Of a DNA stretch of 64,000 nt, positions 1-11,358 are shown piece by piece. This DNA is from Metaphire vulgaris (Eukaryota > Annelida > Clitellata > Crassiclitellata > Megascolecidae). The stretch lies in assembly GCA_018105865.1 (NCBI GenBank), contig CM030832.1, positions 24,729,908 to 24,793,907 of the forward strand, given 5' to 3'. The translations under genes and the position numbers were made by a program. The notes under the pieces are model-generated. The model was not told the origin of the DNA and ran no database searches. It worked only from the letters and a program-made list of their open reading frames with translations. The stretch's first letter is position 1; each line of letters begins with the position of its first letter.

Positions 1-139
1 GTTCAGTTTGTTTGAGCTTCGAATTCAGTAAGCAGTACTAAGCACGCGAGAATGGTTAGCGAAATCGACCATGATCTGAGAGGTAATACTTTTAAAAGAC
101 ACTAGTATGATAACTCGATACTGTAGTCATTATAGTGTT

Positions 140-150
140 ATCATTATGAG

Positions 151-217
<67 letters not shown>
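140..217 (+). repeat. ATT microsatellite
   Basis: About 23 ATT units, followed by ACAATTTATATTGCGCAATA. That phrase is also found next to LINE 3' ends in the window, so this is probably the 3' tail of a minus-strand LINE. Confidence 0.85.
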
Positions 218-220
<3 letters not shown>

Positions 221-312
221 AGACAATTTATATTGCGCAATAAGCATGGTAAAAGTGGCCAGAGACCAGAGCGCTTTACAATACTACGTATATGAGATAA
301 TATCAGCTCCGT

Positions 313-384
313 TGTTGTATGGATGGGTTGGGTTGGTTTTGGGTCAGCAGACAGGAATTTCTTGTGGGTTGGGTTGGGTTGGAA
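313..384 (+). repeat. TTGGG-type low-complexity repeat
   Basis: Repeated GGGTTGG units in two short runs, similar to the reverse-strand runs at 60795-61020. The spacing is irregular and the position internal. Confidence 0.6.
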
Positions 385-1160
385 CACCGTATTCTAGATG
401 AGGCCTTACTAATGACTTATAAAGCTTTATGATTATATCTTTGTCTCGACTCACTATTGTCCTTTTCATCATTCCCAACTTTTGATTTCCCTTTTTTGCT
501 GCCTCGATGCATTGGTGAGATGGATTCATACTTCTATGGATATTTGCCCCAAGTCTCTTTCTTTTTCTGTTGTGGTTAGAACCTTCCCCTAAAGAATATT
601 CATTACAATTATTAGATTTCCCAACATGCATTACATTACATTTATCAATATTGAAAAGCATCTGCCAGTCCACAGACCACTGAAACAATTTCCTTAGATC
701 TTCCTTTAAAATTCGAGCATCTTCCTCCGAGTCTATATTTCTACATATCTTTGTATCATCGGCAAACTTAGAAATTTTGGATAGTAATCCTTCATCGATA
801 TTATTTATATACATATTAGAAAAAGCAATGGCCCAAGCACTGAGCCTTGAGGCACTCCACTAATAACTCTTGCCCATTCCGAATGGCCTCCCCTAATGCC
901 AACCTTCTGTCTTCTTCCCTTCAACCAATTTTGAATCCATCTGAGAATATACACCCTTATTGCACAGGCCTTCAGTTTGTCAGCCAGCCTAATGTGGGGT
1001 ACTTTATCAAAAGCTTTGGCAAAATCTAAATATATTATGTCTACTGCCTGGCCCTCATCTAGCTTATCAAAAGCCTCTTCCAGAAAGTCCAACAGGTTGG
1101 TCAGGCATGAACGCCCCTTCGTAAATCCGTGCTGATTCTTTAACAATTTTATGCCTAGTC
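344..1160 (-). mobile_element. LINE fragment with reverse transcriptase
   Basis: Two reading frames on the minus strand together cover much of a non-LTR reverse transcriptase. The upstream part (1146 down to 805) has NQHGFTKGRSCLTNLLDFLE, IIYLDFAKAFDKVPH and GVPQGSVLGPLLFL. The second part (814 down to 344) has the catalytic FADD box (KFADDTKICRN) and a C-terminal region with HLEYGV. A frameshift near 810 separates them and no endonuclease domain is present, so it is 5' truncated and dead. The style of these motifs fits the CR1/jockey group. It lies in intron 2 of lectin copy 1. Confidence 0.85.
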
Positions 1161-1382
1161 AAATGTTCCAAAATGCTTTCTTTCAGTAATTACAGTCTGC
1201 TTGTTATCACATTTATCAGATATACTGTATTCTACATTTTGCAGATATCTAAATTTAATTAATTCCTTAAAATTACTATAATACAGATGATCATTGCCAC
1301 TACTATGCCAAATTACCGAGTAATATTAGCATTTGGCTACAATTAAAACATTGAGATACTAAAGCTGCCACTAATGTTGTAG

Positions 1383-1621
1383 TGACAAATGCGATGAATA
1401 CGGCAACTGCTTGGAATTCTGGATCAGTGTACATGACATCAACGGAGACAATAAATGGACAACTGTCCAAGGTACACCAATTGAGGAGAAAAGTCAATTC
1501 TGGGCTAAAGGATATCCAAAATACAGTGGCCGCTGCGTTCTGATGAGTTTTGAAGATAGCAGAACCATAGGTGTCTGGAAAAACGAAAATTGCGAGAGAC
1601 CTCTGAAATTCGTCTGCATCA
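1383..1621 (+). CDS. Lectin copy 1, exon 3 (C-terminal half of CTLD1)
   Basis: Second half of a C-type-lectin-like domain in a secreted protein whose exons 1-2 lie left of the window. An AG acceptor precedes base 1383 and a GTAAGT donor follows base 1621. The length is 1 + 237 + 1 bases, so it enters in phase 2 and leaves in phase 1, as the same exon does in copies 2 and 3. Visible CTLD landmarks are LEFWISVHD (the WIG-type core strand, with Ser for Gly), the cysteine before VLMSF, WKNENC in the place of the WND box, and the closing KFVC. The WND-like box is not canonical for calcium-dependent sugar binding. The ligand is unknown. Intron 2 upstream holds a LINE fragment on the opposite strand. 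Confidence 0.88.
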
Positions 1622-2200
1622 GTAAGTCTGTTGCTTTAACCGGATTGAAGTCTTTCAAGGTTAAGTGCAGTACAATATGCAACCGTTTTTGTATGAGAGG
1701 AACATGTGGCTCTAAGTCAGTGGTTCTTAACCTTCTTATGACTACGTACTCCTAAAACAAGTATGAGAAGGCGAAGTACCCCCTAAAACTAGGGGGTGGT
1801 GTTATTTTATGAATTTTGGCTTTTTACTGAAATACCCATCCTAAGGTATGGAGATGAGCTCCCTTATGTGGAATATGGAAGAAAAAGCCAATTACATGAG
1901 TGCTAACCCCCCTGTACATACCCTCTGAAGTTAACATATAAGAAAAAGTTGTGCTACTGAGAGTTTTATAATGTTTGCTTCATTTTGTATAACTTAAATG
2001 AGCTCTAAATGTATTAGTCTGGTAAATACTGATGATTAATGGTAGGCATTACATTTGTCATAAGCCAAATGTTACAAAATACCACCCCAGATAAACTACT
2101 TTACTTACTTACCGTTTTGGCAGGCATCTTTCACTATGGCAACAGTTATGCTTGACGTTAATGGTGATAATTTTGATGTACATTTTAGTATCAATTAGTA
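1622..2200. other. Intron 3 of copy 1: partial hAT-like end, otherwise nothing seen
   Basis: CAGTGGTTCTTAACCTT at 1718 is the kind of sequence that ends some hAT elements and resembles the element at 32553. The matching right end was not found. The rest shows no gene. Confidence 0.35.
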
Positions 2201-2884
2201 ATGGCTGTTTACACAAGATCACAAGCAAAGAAGACCATTGGATCTGTTGATTATGTGGAAAGAGCAGAGTTTCCTGAAGGAAAGCTACCGACAACAAGAG
2301 ACATTATTGAGAACATGTTGTATCTCCTTCGTCCAAAGCGGGCTGGGCAGGCCCAGCGATCCAGAGATGATGCTGCTCAATTACTTGCTGAGCTTCTCCA
2401 AGAGCATTGGCTCTTTTGTAACTTGTACACCATAAACACAAGGCATATAAGAAATCGTATCTCAAGGGTTTACAATGACTTCGTCACACTTGTGCAGACT
2501 ATAAAACAGCGACAGAACGAGACTTTTTTTCCGAAGAGTTGAAGCGTTCAATATGCAAGCTGAGTTAGTAATGGACATCTTTTGTGAAGATACAATCATT
2601 AGAAAAAAATTAGAAGAAAAGCACGGTGTAAAGATGGGAAACATGGAATGGGATTTCTTGAAGGATCAGAGGACTGTCAGGAAGATGTACTGTGAAGATT
2701 ATGTTGAGCTGAAGTGGATGAAAACGATGGAACGCAGAAGAAATGACTTGCAGTGTCTTGAAAAAATGAGAGAAGCAGCTGAACAAGAGAAACAGAAGAA
2801 CATTCCTGTACCCACACTTCCAGACAGTGCTGACGAGCCTGAAACTATGTGTGAAGCTTCAGCTGGCACCGACGAAACATATAC
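2201..2884 (+). pseudogene. Unidentified protein remnant, two frames
   Basis: Two adjacent frames read as one protein broken by a frameshift near 2530. The first (2201-2542) starts MAVYTRSQAKKTIGSVDYVE and contains LLAELLQEHWLFCNLYTINT. The second (2553 onward) has LVMDIFCEDTIIRKKLEEKH, GVKMGNMEWDFLKDQRTVRK and a charged helix ending near 2880, where the 1.87-kb repeat begins. The pattern IFCxD... followed by FLxDQR is reminiscent of proteins encoded near DNA transposons in invertebrates, but I do not recognise a named family. Probably a transposon-associated gene cut off by the repeat insertion. Confidence 0.4.
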
Positions 2885-4752
2885 AGTAGAGCTGGGTCGA
2901 TTACGATTATTTTTTCCGATTACGATTACGATTATTTTCGATTATTTTTCACGATTACGATTTCGATTACGATTACCGTTTTTTAAATAATCGCGATTTC
3001 GATTTCGATTATTTCACAGTACCTTTAAATACTGGCTTTCCCGCCATATTTTACAGTATTCGGCAATCCTCTGTGTATCGATGTTCAGTTGGTCTTCAAC
3101 AGGGATATTCTACACCCCTAACAACCCCCAAGGCTCCAACACCCCAAATTTGAGGTCGACACCCCCTAAAATTTGGTGATGTGACAATGATATGCATACA
3201 GAATGCATATTGATTTATTTATTTATTTATTTATTTATTGACAATTTATATAGCGCAGTAGAAAAGGCTAAGGCCTACAACAAGAGCGCTTAACACAGTT
3301 CATATCCAATATTAAATAAATATGTCTTCAAATTTCTAATGAAAAGTCCAGCTGAGACTGCTCTAGTCACATTGTCTGGAAGAGAGTTCCACAAAGGGGG
3401 GATTCCCCGCGCGAATGATCTTTCCCCAAACTTAGGGTCTTGGACGGGGGAGGGACCAACAACTGCACTCTCCGACTGGACCTAAGAACCGATCTCCTCT
3501 CGATCACAGTCGATCTTCGTACAAGCACAGTTAGATAATCAGGACAGAGTGGATCGTGTAAAGCCCGAAACGTAAGCCAACAGCGCTTGTAGACAATGCG
3601 CTGTGGAACACGGATCCAGTGGAGTCGATCTCTAAGGAGAGGAGTGATTAGCCCTGAACACCCCCAAACAGGCCCATTCAGAGGGGGGCTAGGATGGCCA
3701 TTCGGCCCGGGCCTCCATCATTTTGGGGGCCTCCCTTTGTTTCCTTGTCTAGAATTATGGGAGAGCTAGAAAGCTAGATAGCTACTACTAGAAGGGGCCT
3801 CAAAATTGGTGATTACCTTTTTTCGCTTGTCAAAATTTTAATTGTTGGGAAGGCTAGGAGAGGCCTCGAAATTCCAACTGGCCTGGACCTCCTTCAGCCT
3901 CTGAAGAGGCCTGCCCCCAAATGGAGAAATAGACCCCACAACTTTATCCTTGGATGACTTTTTTGCTTGTCAGACATTTTGTTAGTCTCTATAACGTTTT
4001 TTTGCTTGTCAGCCTTTTTCGGTAGAGACTTCCAAATTTCGACACTCCCAGATTTTTCCGACACCCCAAATTCACAATCCTACAATCCTAGAAATAAACA
4101 CACCCCAGATTTTCCCGACACCCCACCCCAATTCACAATCCTAGAAATAACCCTGGTCTTCAATCTTCTTAAAGGATCAAGCCTGGGTGGCAAGACCGAT
4201 ATCGTCAGCGTATCCAAACTTCCTACTGATGGTATCAGGTAGGCCTAAGTCGTTTGTAGGCCTATAGGCCTACAAATTGAATAACGTGGGGGCTAGAACT
4301 GGACCCTATGGTATACCGTTTCGCTGACGTCTCCAGGAGCTGACATCTCCCAAGTGAACTTAGAAGTTCAGAACCGTCTGTCAGAGATGAGTAATTCCAC
4401 AAGTTGACAGAACCAGGGTGGCAAGTTGAGCGAGAGTTTGTACATTAAACCCACCTGACACACCGTATCGAAAGCTGCTGTCAAACCCAGAAAGATGGTA
4501 CCTGTCTTTAGACGCTGTTGAATCCATTTTCAATGAAAATCTTATAATCAACGGTAAATTGATCTTTCATTGAATCGGAAATATTGTATAATATCACTTA
4601 CGGGAATAATCGAAAATTAATCGCGATTTCGATTATTTTTTCGACGATTATCGATTATTTCGATTTATTTAATAATCGTGTCGATTTCGATTACGATTAT
4701 TTCAAAAATCGCGATTTCGATTTCGATTTCGATTAATCGACCCACCCCTACT
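2885..4752. mobile_element. 1.87-kb element with CGATT-rich ends, copy A
   Basis: Begins AGTAGAGCTGGGTCGATTA and ends TAATCGACCCACCCCTACT, which are imperfect inverted repeats of each other. Inside each end is a run of irregular CGATTA and CGATTT units. The middle includes an old minus-strand LINE 3' end (around 3240-3660), fragments rich in GCCTCC and a segment that looks like a hAT MITE. A nearly identical copy is at 11359. This copy has about 37 extra bases near 3970-4008, between two copies of TTTTTTGCTTGTCAG. No clear target duplication. Confidence 0.7.
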
Positions 4753-5696
4753 CTCCACCTCTTTATTCTTCGAAGAATATTAACTCCCTCTGAATTATAA
4801 TAACTCCCTTATAGTGTATGCAGTAAAATATATATAATTGAGTCATCAGATATGAAACTGTGCCAAAGGACAATAGATGGAAATACGTCATTAGTGAAAA
4901 CAAGTAATTAAACATTAATTGCGGAAAAAGTCTTCACCAAAACATATAATATATGGATTTGTTAACGAAGACAGTATTTATGCAAGTGTACGGATATGCA
5001 GTAAAATGTATAAAAACATATAATGTAATGACATATAACATATAATATAACGATTTATTAACGAAGACAGTATTTATGCAAGTGTAGGGATATGCAGTAA
5101 AATGTATAAAACATATAATGTAATGACATATAACATATAATATAAGGATTTGTTAACGAAGACAGTATTTATGCAAGTGCAGGGATATGTAGTAAAATGT
5201 AGTGCCAGGATCGCGTGAATGTTTTGTTTGAACGACTTTGATCTTCTTGCCTTCGCCTTCTTTTCCTCACTACGGGCAAATCTATAGACAGACAGACAGA
5301 GAAACCACAAGACGGACGGACTATCAAACAGACAGACATTCTAGAACAGTGAGCTACCTTCTACCGTACAGATGCTATTTGTAGGATTTGTCCCAAAAAA
5401 TGGGAATTCTAACATTATTCCGAAATCGCGTGTAGAAGTGTTTACAGGAATAGTCGAATCCCCAAGTTTAATAAGTTGAGAGTCAACTTTCGACATTTGG
5501 GGCAAAAAAATTTAGGGGATTAGAAAATCTACAAAGGGATTCTTTATTATACGTGTAATACTGAGGTGGAGTTCTTTATTCCACCTGTAATAATGAGATG
5601 ATTCATATTAATTCATATTTTACTGCATATCACTATATGGGAGTTATTATAATTCAGAGGGAGTTAATATTCTTCGTAGAATAAAGAGGTGGAGAG
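4751..5696. mobile_element. Fold-back element with 82-bp inverted arms
   Basis: The left arm (4751-4832) and right arm (5615-5696) are reverse complements with about three differences. Both contain CTCTCCACCTCTTTATTC and AACTCCCTCTGAATTATAAT. The 780-bp centre holds three tandem copies of a 96-bp unit. No coding capacity. Its left end touches the right end of the 1.87-kb element exactly. Confidence 0.65.
4939..5204 (+). repeat. Three tandem copies of a 96-bp unit
   Basis: TTAACGAAGACAGTATTTAT recurs at 4962, 5058 and 5153, each followed by GCAAGTG and GCAGTAAAATGTA. The units differ by a few bases. Confidence 0.85.
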
Positions 5697-5699
5697 TCT

Positions 5700-6297
5700 T
5701 TATTACACGTAGAAAAATGACTGGGGGATTCATCTTTAGGGGGATTCATTTTAATTCGTTATACCGGCATGTTTTGTTTCATACTATCGCCTACATTTGC
5801 ATTTTTATTGACGCTGACCGATTCGCAGCAGACCAAACACGTCAATTTGCCGTTACGAGAGTCAATGAAATCCTGGTGTATCCATTCATCGTTAAAATGT
5901 CGTGTTTCGAATTCCACTTTACGCTTTTTCACTTCTGGTCGAGAAACATTCAGCAACCGTGGACAACTGGACATAGATATTATCATTTGAGTAGATGCGC
6001 GTGTTCAAAGATATTTTGAAAGGCTTTTATTATCGCCCACCTATCATTATCTGTATGTCCGATTGCGCAAATGTCGGTGTACCCGATCAAATACATACGA
6101 TCAGAAGGATAGTAGAAAAATATTGCGACCAAAATAAGAAAATGTTCCAGAATTTCATCGACTTCAAACAAGCATTTTGGCAAGCAAGAAAACATTACGG
6201 TATACCAGAGAAGGTAGTGAAGCTCATAAAACTTAGACAGTAAAACAATGAGCATTCGATTCAATATACTTGAAGTTCGACATTGTTATATTTGTAG
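5700..6297 (+). mobile_element. LINE fragment before exon 4 of copy 1
   Basis: From about 6085 the plus strand reads DQIHTIRRIVEKYCDQNKKM, then FQNFIDFKQAFW, then ARKHYGIPEKVVKLIKL. This is the palm region of a non-LTR reverse transcriptase with an internal deletion between FKQAFW and YGIPEK. No other coding sequence is seen in 5700-6085. Confidence 0.65.
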
Positions 6298-6483
6298 AAT
6301 GTCCTACCGGTTTTGACTCTGTCCCCGAAATCAACCAATGTCTCTATCTAAATCTGGAGCTGAAGGATTGGAACAACGCTCGCGAGGCCTGTGCAAGAAA
6401 AGCGAAAGGAGCTCAAATGGTAATGATTAAAGATTCGGCGAAACAAGAAGCAGTCAAAAAGTATATGCAACAGCAATTCACCA
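6298..6483 (+). CDS. Lectin copy 1, exon 4 (N-terminal half of CTLD2)
   Basis: First half of the second C-type-lectin-like domain. The acceptor is TTTGTAG and the donor GTAAGC. It is exactly 186 bases, phase 1 to phase 1, the same length as in copies 2 and 3. The peptide starts KCPTGFDSVPEINQCLYLN and continues with WNNAREAC. This is the usual CTLD start (CPxGF, aromatic pair, WxxAxxxC), followed by a GAQMVMI strand and a helix. Introns on both sides are occupied by fragments of reverse transcriptase. The exon reads open throughout. Confidence 0.88.
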
Positions 6484-7150
6484 GTAAGCAGTTTCAATTT
6501 ACCCATCGCCTAAACAACTACATTAGTTTGAATTACTTAAGATTCTGATTGTTTGCTCTTAGTTGAATTACTAAATTTATAGAAAAATCTTCTTTAAAAC
6601 TACCATATGCGTAACTCCCTATATGGACAAGTACTGAAAACGTAAAGGAAGTAGTGTGTCTCTGTCTAGTGTTTAAGTGACATTTTTATGCTTTCAATAT
6701 TTTCCCATTACCTGATTTTGATGAAATAGCTGGAATCTGTTCCTTTTTGATACATTGGTTTCATCGTACAGGAAAAGTATTGTCTCTGTCTACGAACAAT
6801 TCATTGCTTCGATAGCAGTTCAATATATTTGTTAGATCGTTTTAGGAAATGTCTACTTATTTACGGGCTGGAAACAGTATTTTAGCAAACATATTTGGCA
6901 GTCTGATGCAAAAGCAGTATTGTTACTGCACGATAGCAGCAATTAGATAACCGATTTTGATGCATCGGTTTACTGACATTGGTATTAGCCATGCAAGGAC
7001 TCAAATTAACTATATTCAATTTTTGATGGTTTAAATTGTTTAAATGTTTTAAAATTCGACACGTTTGCTGTGATTAGTGATTTTAGTATAATAATTCGTA
7101 AACTAAGTTGGCATATATTCATTTGATTTGAATAATTTACTGTCTTCGCT
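6484..7150. other. Intron 4 of copy 1, first part
   Basis: AT-rich intron DNA with no recognisable gene, repeat array or element end. Confidence 0.5.
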
Positions 7151-7199
7151 AGCGGTTTGGTGACATTTAATCATGCGACAGTTAACCACCGACACTTAA

Positions 7200-7390
7200 T
7201 CACATGGACATTTAAACTGCAAAACAGGTTTCAGGGACTAGAGGGAAACGAAGACAGGGACACAATATTGGAGAACTTTAAAACAGCAATAATTAAGACT
7301 GCACATAAAGTGGTACTGTACATAAAAAGCAAAAACAATTTAAACAAAAATGAATGAAGCAGGAAACTATGGATACAATGGAAGAATGAA
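7200..7390 (+). mobile_element. LINE linker fragment
   Basis: LQNRFQGLEGNEDRDTILEN, then FKTAIIKTAHKVV on the plus strand resembles the stretch between endonuclease and reverse transcriptase in RTE-like LINEs. Stops follow at once. The pieces at 6085 and here may come from one element type. Confidence 0.5.
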
Positions 7391-7721
7391 GACAAACAAA
7401 ACAAAATTTGACCAGTACTGTGGCACTGGTGAAATTTGTTGTTTATCAATCAGTTTAATATATCTATACTATCAATAACTATAGTAACTCTGGTGTCATA
7501 GTGCAGTAGAGACTGTTCAGATTAATCCTTCCTTCCTTGTTTTGTAAACAACATGATTTCGTCTGATGTATACGTATAAGATTAATCTGTCTGTATCTAC
7601 ATTGGTGTTGTTGTTGAGAAGCATAAAATGATTGATTGATTGATTGAAGAACAAAGATGAAACAAAGTACAGATATTTCAATAAGAAAATAAAAGAGGAA
7701 TGTATGAAGGCAACAGAATCA

Positions 7722-7890
7722 ATCAATCAGTCAACTTCTATAGCGCCACTACCATAGTGCCCAGGGCATCAGCCGATGGCGCACCAAGTCCAAATAGCAT
7801 TAGAGCCAGGTCAAGCCAGAAGATCAGTCCGAAACGGCGGGAGAGCAATCTAAGGGGGATAAGCCAAGTCAAACAGATATGTTTTAAGGC
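7722..7890 (-). mobile_element. SINE-like repeat, minus orientation
   Basis: AACTTCTATAGCGCCACTAC, then GGTGCGCCATCGG-type sequence, then GGCTTGACCTGG in reverse. The same segment occurs in plus orientation at 20060-20190, ending in a GATT-repeat tail. Here the tail is the AATCAATCAATC run at 7718 and, before it, the GATT run at 7628. Confidence 0.5.
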
Positions 7891-8090
7891 CAGTTCTGAA
7901 GAATGGCTATAGGCCCTACGAACAATGCAAATAAATAGAAACACGGAGAAATAAAGAGGATATGTATGACAAGTTAAAAGCCTGCGTTCACATCACTAAT
8001 AATTATCAGGGTTTCGTTGACATTATGTTGGCTGCATCAACAGAACATGTGCTTCCTGTTTGAAATTGTCTTGTTTGTTTTGCTTTTCAG

Positions 8091-8377
8091 AGCGAACCGA
8101 TTTTACTGGTTGCGTCCACCCAGATTATCCTGGAGCAGGAAATATAGCATGGATTGGCGGACAGACTAAAGATCCTAATCGGTGCGGCACTCCTTTTGTC
8201 TGGAAACCAGTGGGGAGAAAAGAGACACCTTTCACCTACACCCTATGGTATACCGGAATGCCTAACTGCTATCAAAATGCCGAGAACTGCGTTGCCATTG
8301 CGACTTCACCGGAATTTAACTATCGATGGGACGACAATAATTGCGTGAAGGCGTATTGCTCGGTCTGCGAATTCTAA
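8091..8377 (+). CDS. Lectin copy 1, exon 5 (C-terminal half of CTLD2, stop)
   Basis: Last exon of copy 1. A polypyrimidine tract and TTTTCAG precede base 8091. The length is 2 + 285 bases, so the phase-1 junction with exon 4 is kept. The domain shows AWIGGQTKDPNRC, then FVWKPVG, then GMPN where classical lectins have EPN or QPD, then AENCVAI, then WDDNNC where they have WND, and it ends CSVCEF and a stop. Nothing follows the final cysteine but two residues, so the product is soluble with no membrane anchor. The altered EPN and WND boxes make ordinary mannose-type binding doubtful (inference). Confidence 0.9.
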
Positions 8378-8492
8378 CGAAAGTCTAATGAAAACATTGC
8401 GTTTAAGTTTCAACTAAACAGGACAACCGCATGTCTAACTATTATAAAAATTTAGATTGAGATTGTAGAGGGCTCGCCCCGTAATGTTGTAA

Positions 8493-8498
8493 ATTAAA
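8493..8498 (+). promoter_or_regulatory. Candidate polyadenylation signal of lectin copy 1
   Basis: ATTAAA, the common variant hexamer, lies about 115 bases after the copy 1 stop codon. Copies 2 and 3 also have ATTAAA about 130-140 bases after their stops. No transcript end can be seen from sequence alone. Confidence 0.4.
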
Positions 8499-8804
8499 AT
8501 AAGATTGCATCAGATTTTCATAGTTTTAATTCTCGAACATAGTTTCAACAGCCAAATCTTAACCGGAAGATAATTACGCCCACTGCGCATGCACCAAATT
8601 CACACCAATAAGTAAGTAAATAATGTTTGGAAGAGGATCACGTAACAAGATGTATTTGAATTACACATTATGAGTAAAAATAGTAACCAAATCAAACCAA
8701 GTTTTCTTCCTATGATGAATCATAGGTGTTCAATTTTATTGGCAAAACATTCAAAAACGTCATTTATTCGACATTGTGATAATAATTATTGGGTCTACTT
8801 GTGG

Positions 8805-9105
8805 CAGAGCCGTAGCTAGGGCATTCGGCACCCGGGGCAAGATTTCAAATTTTGCGCCCCTAAATTTCGGTGATGACCTTTTCTGTTACTCACCCAAGTT
8901 TTCAAGTTTTCTCTTATCCTTGTAAAAGTCTCTGAATTTCGGTGGATGGCCTTTTTTGCTTATCTGAATTTTTTCTCAAGAGAAACAGAGAAACATGAAA
9001 CATGTTGTGGTAACGAGAAATTTGTTTGGAATTAGAATACTAAATGCGCCCCCCACGGACGGCGCCCGGGGCGGCTTGCCCTCTGGCCTCCTAGTTATGG
9101 CTCTG
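8805..9105. mobile_element. hAT-like MITE, 301 bp
   Basis: Starts CAGAGCCGTAGCTAGGGC and ends CTAGTTATGGCTCTG. The 8-base flanks ACTTGTGG and ACTTATGA agree at six positions. GC-rich ends (GGCGCCCGGGGC) and no coding. The ends resemble those of the MITE at 49912. Confidence 0.65.
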
Positions 9106-10505
9106 ACTTATGAATGAGAATGTCAAAACTACGTCAACTCTCATTAACTGTAGAGCGACTTCAGCAAGGACACGAGCGAAGGTCTTCCATATTTTGCTTG
9201 AAATCGCGAAGCAGAAGTCTAATGAAAACAACGTTCGAAAGGCGAATGTTCTTTGTTCTGATATATACATTGAGAACATTTTGAAAATCAGTTCACATTT
9301 GTCAAAATTATGGGCAAATACACACAAACACACGCATGCATATATATATATATATATACATATCGATTAAATTACCCTCAAAGCATTCGACGCAGAGAGG
9401 AACTGCTAGTTATCGGTTTATGAGCATAGAATCTTATTTTATTAAGGATTATCAAACTTATCTATCAATGAATGGCAGAATAGCGCATTACAAAACAGTG
9501 TCGACGTAACAGCGCAAATAAAATAAAGACAGGTAATAGTGTAGGCTACCTTGACAGTTCTCAGAATGTGTACGTCCACACAGTGTGAAAGAAATTGTGG
9601 CGAAATTATAAAAATGATCGCTAATAAAAGTAAAAACTAACAATAATTAGAATCCTATATGAAAGCTAGTCTTATCTAATAATTTCCTTTGTCCATTACA
9701 TTAAGTTTGCCAGTCACGCTACACGGCAGATGTTGAATGACGTCGCAGCCATAGGCAACCAAACTTAATAATCGGCAGAGCTTCACGAAGCGTCTTCATT
9801 GGCTGATTGACCCCGTCAGGGAACGTCCTACTTGGCTGCACGTTGTACGGCACTACCGAGGGCGCATCCCCCCATGTGGGACTGTAGGTCAAACTGAGGA
9901 GCGTAACCCCAGCGACATTGCCGCGGGGCTCAAGCGCTTAAGAGATCAGAGTAGAAGAAGGACCAGAGCCTTTGACTAAAGCGATTTCCCAGTCTTAAAG
10001 CTAGGACAAACGGATATGTGCCTTAAGCGGAAAGACCCCGTGTGACGGATCGGGAAGAGAGCCATCCTGAGTGTAAAGAGCCCTATGGGCCATAGGCTCG
10101 GTTCGCCACAAACTGACCATAGCTCCAGTTTGTATTATATTGTATTGTATGATATTGTATTGTTCGGTAATAAACTTTATCTACAACATTTAAGTCCGTT
10201 ATTTAGATTACGAGGAATTCGTAAGTTGCATAAACTGGTATACTAGGTTCTCATCACACAGATAGTCTAAGATGGCAGGCGATAATTCACTCATAACTGG
10301 TCAATAGGTTTATTTAAATCACAATAAGAAGAATTGTAGAAACTTAGTGACAGATCTTTGGGAACTCAAAAAGCAGACTAAGTGGTCACGCAGACAAACT
10401 CCAGAGATGTGTGAAAGACTTTTCGTAGTCCGAACGAAAAGAGCCTCATCCAAAACTAAGCTTTGGGTGAAGACTCTTCGATGCAAATGCAGTTTTACTG
10501 CTACT
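9106..10505. other. Region between copies 1 and 2 with a possible solo LTR
   Basis: No gene. A CA/TA microsatellite lies at 9320-9362. From about 9700 to 10190 the sequence is more GC-rich, ends with AATAAACTTTATCTACAAC, and could be a solo LTR of a retrotransposon, but I could not pair its borders or find a target duplication. Confidence 0.3.
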
Positions 10506-10509
10506 GACA

Positions 10510-11155
10510 AATTGACAATCCTAAACTAGTTTTGGCTCCTGACACCACAATAATCCCTGTTCCAACTGCTAGAAATCTAGGATTAAAATTTGATTCTTTT
10601 CTAACCTTCGAATCACAAATCTCCCAACTATCAAAAGCCTGCTATGTTCATATTCGTGACCTTCGCCGCCTACGTCCTTGCCTAGATACTAAAACTGCCT
10701 CCACAATTGCCACCTCAATAGTCCACTCCAAATTAGATTATTGTAACTCCCTCTACTATAACCTTCCCAAAGCCTCTATCAACAAATTGCAATCAATACA
10801 AAATGCACTTGCTTGTGCTGTTACTAAGTCACCTAAATTCTCCCATATTTCACCCATACTAAAATCATTACATTGGCTTAAAATAACTGAACGTATCCAA
10901 TATAAGATAATAACACTTACACATAGCTCACTTCAGTCATCAAAACCTGTCTACCTTAGATCACTATTAACCCCTCAGCCTCCTCGACCCACACGTTCAT
11001 CATCTTACCTCACTCTGTCACGCCCACTCAATCAGTCATCTCTGAAAATTTGCAACCGTGCCTTCTCATACGCCTCACCTGAACTTTGGAACTCGATCCC
11101 AGCTTCCCTCCGCAGTCTTGGACACTTTCAAACAATAAAATCTGATTCATCATAA
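10510..11155 (+). mobile_element. LINE C-terminal fragment
   Basis: One open frame of about 207 residues: ARNLGLKFDSFLTFESQISQ, then RLRPCLDTKTASTIATSIVH, SKLDYCNSLYYNLPKASINK, SLHWLKITERIQYKIITLTH, ending in ASPELWNSIPASLRSL. This is the thumb and C-terminal part of a CR1/L2-type non-LTR reverse transcriptase. The catalytic part is missing (5' truncation) and the 3' end is lost too. Confidence 0.85.
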
Positions 11156-11164
11156 GGTACCATA

Positions 11165-11330
11165 ACTAAATCGCGGACGACAAAATAGCGGAGACAAAAT
11201 CGCGGAGACAAAATCGCGGACGACAAAATATCGCACGACAAAATAGCGAAAAAACCGCGACAAAATAGCGCACGACAAAATAGCGGAAAAAACGCGACAA
11301 AATAGCGCCGACGTAATCGTGCGATAGGAA
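11165..11330 (+). repeat. Minisatellite of ACAAAATAGCG-like units
   Basis: About a dozen irregular units of 12-14 bases of the form GACAAAATAGCG or GACAAAATCGCG. Ends just before the second 1.8-kb element. Confidence 0.8.
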
Positions 11331-11358
11331 CGGAGCGACGTGATTGATTGATATGAAG

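Noticed and set aside
107..295. Reading frame with a run of leucines
   Set aside because: It is translation of an ATT microsatellite (and poly-Asn on the other strand).
313..384. Telomere-like GGGTTGG repeat
   Set aside because: Short, irregular and internal; a similar stretch lies at 60800-61020 next to LINE debris.
3967..4242. Open frame present in both 1.8-kb repeats
   Set aside because: It differs at its start between the copies, is Pro/Thr-rich low complexity and lies in non-coding repeat DNA.
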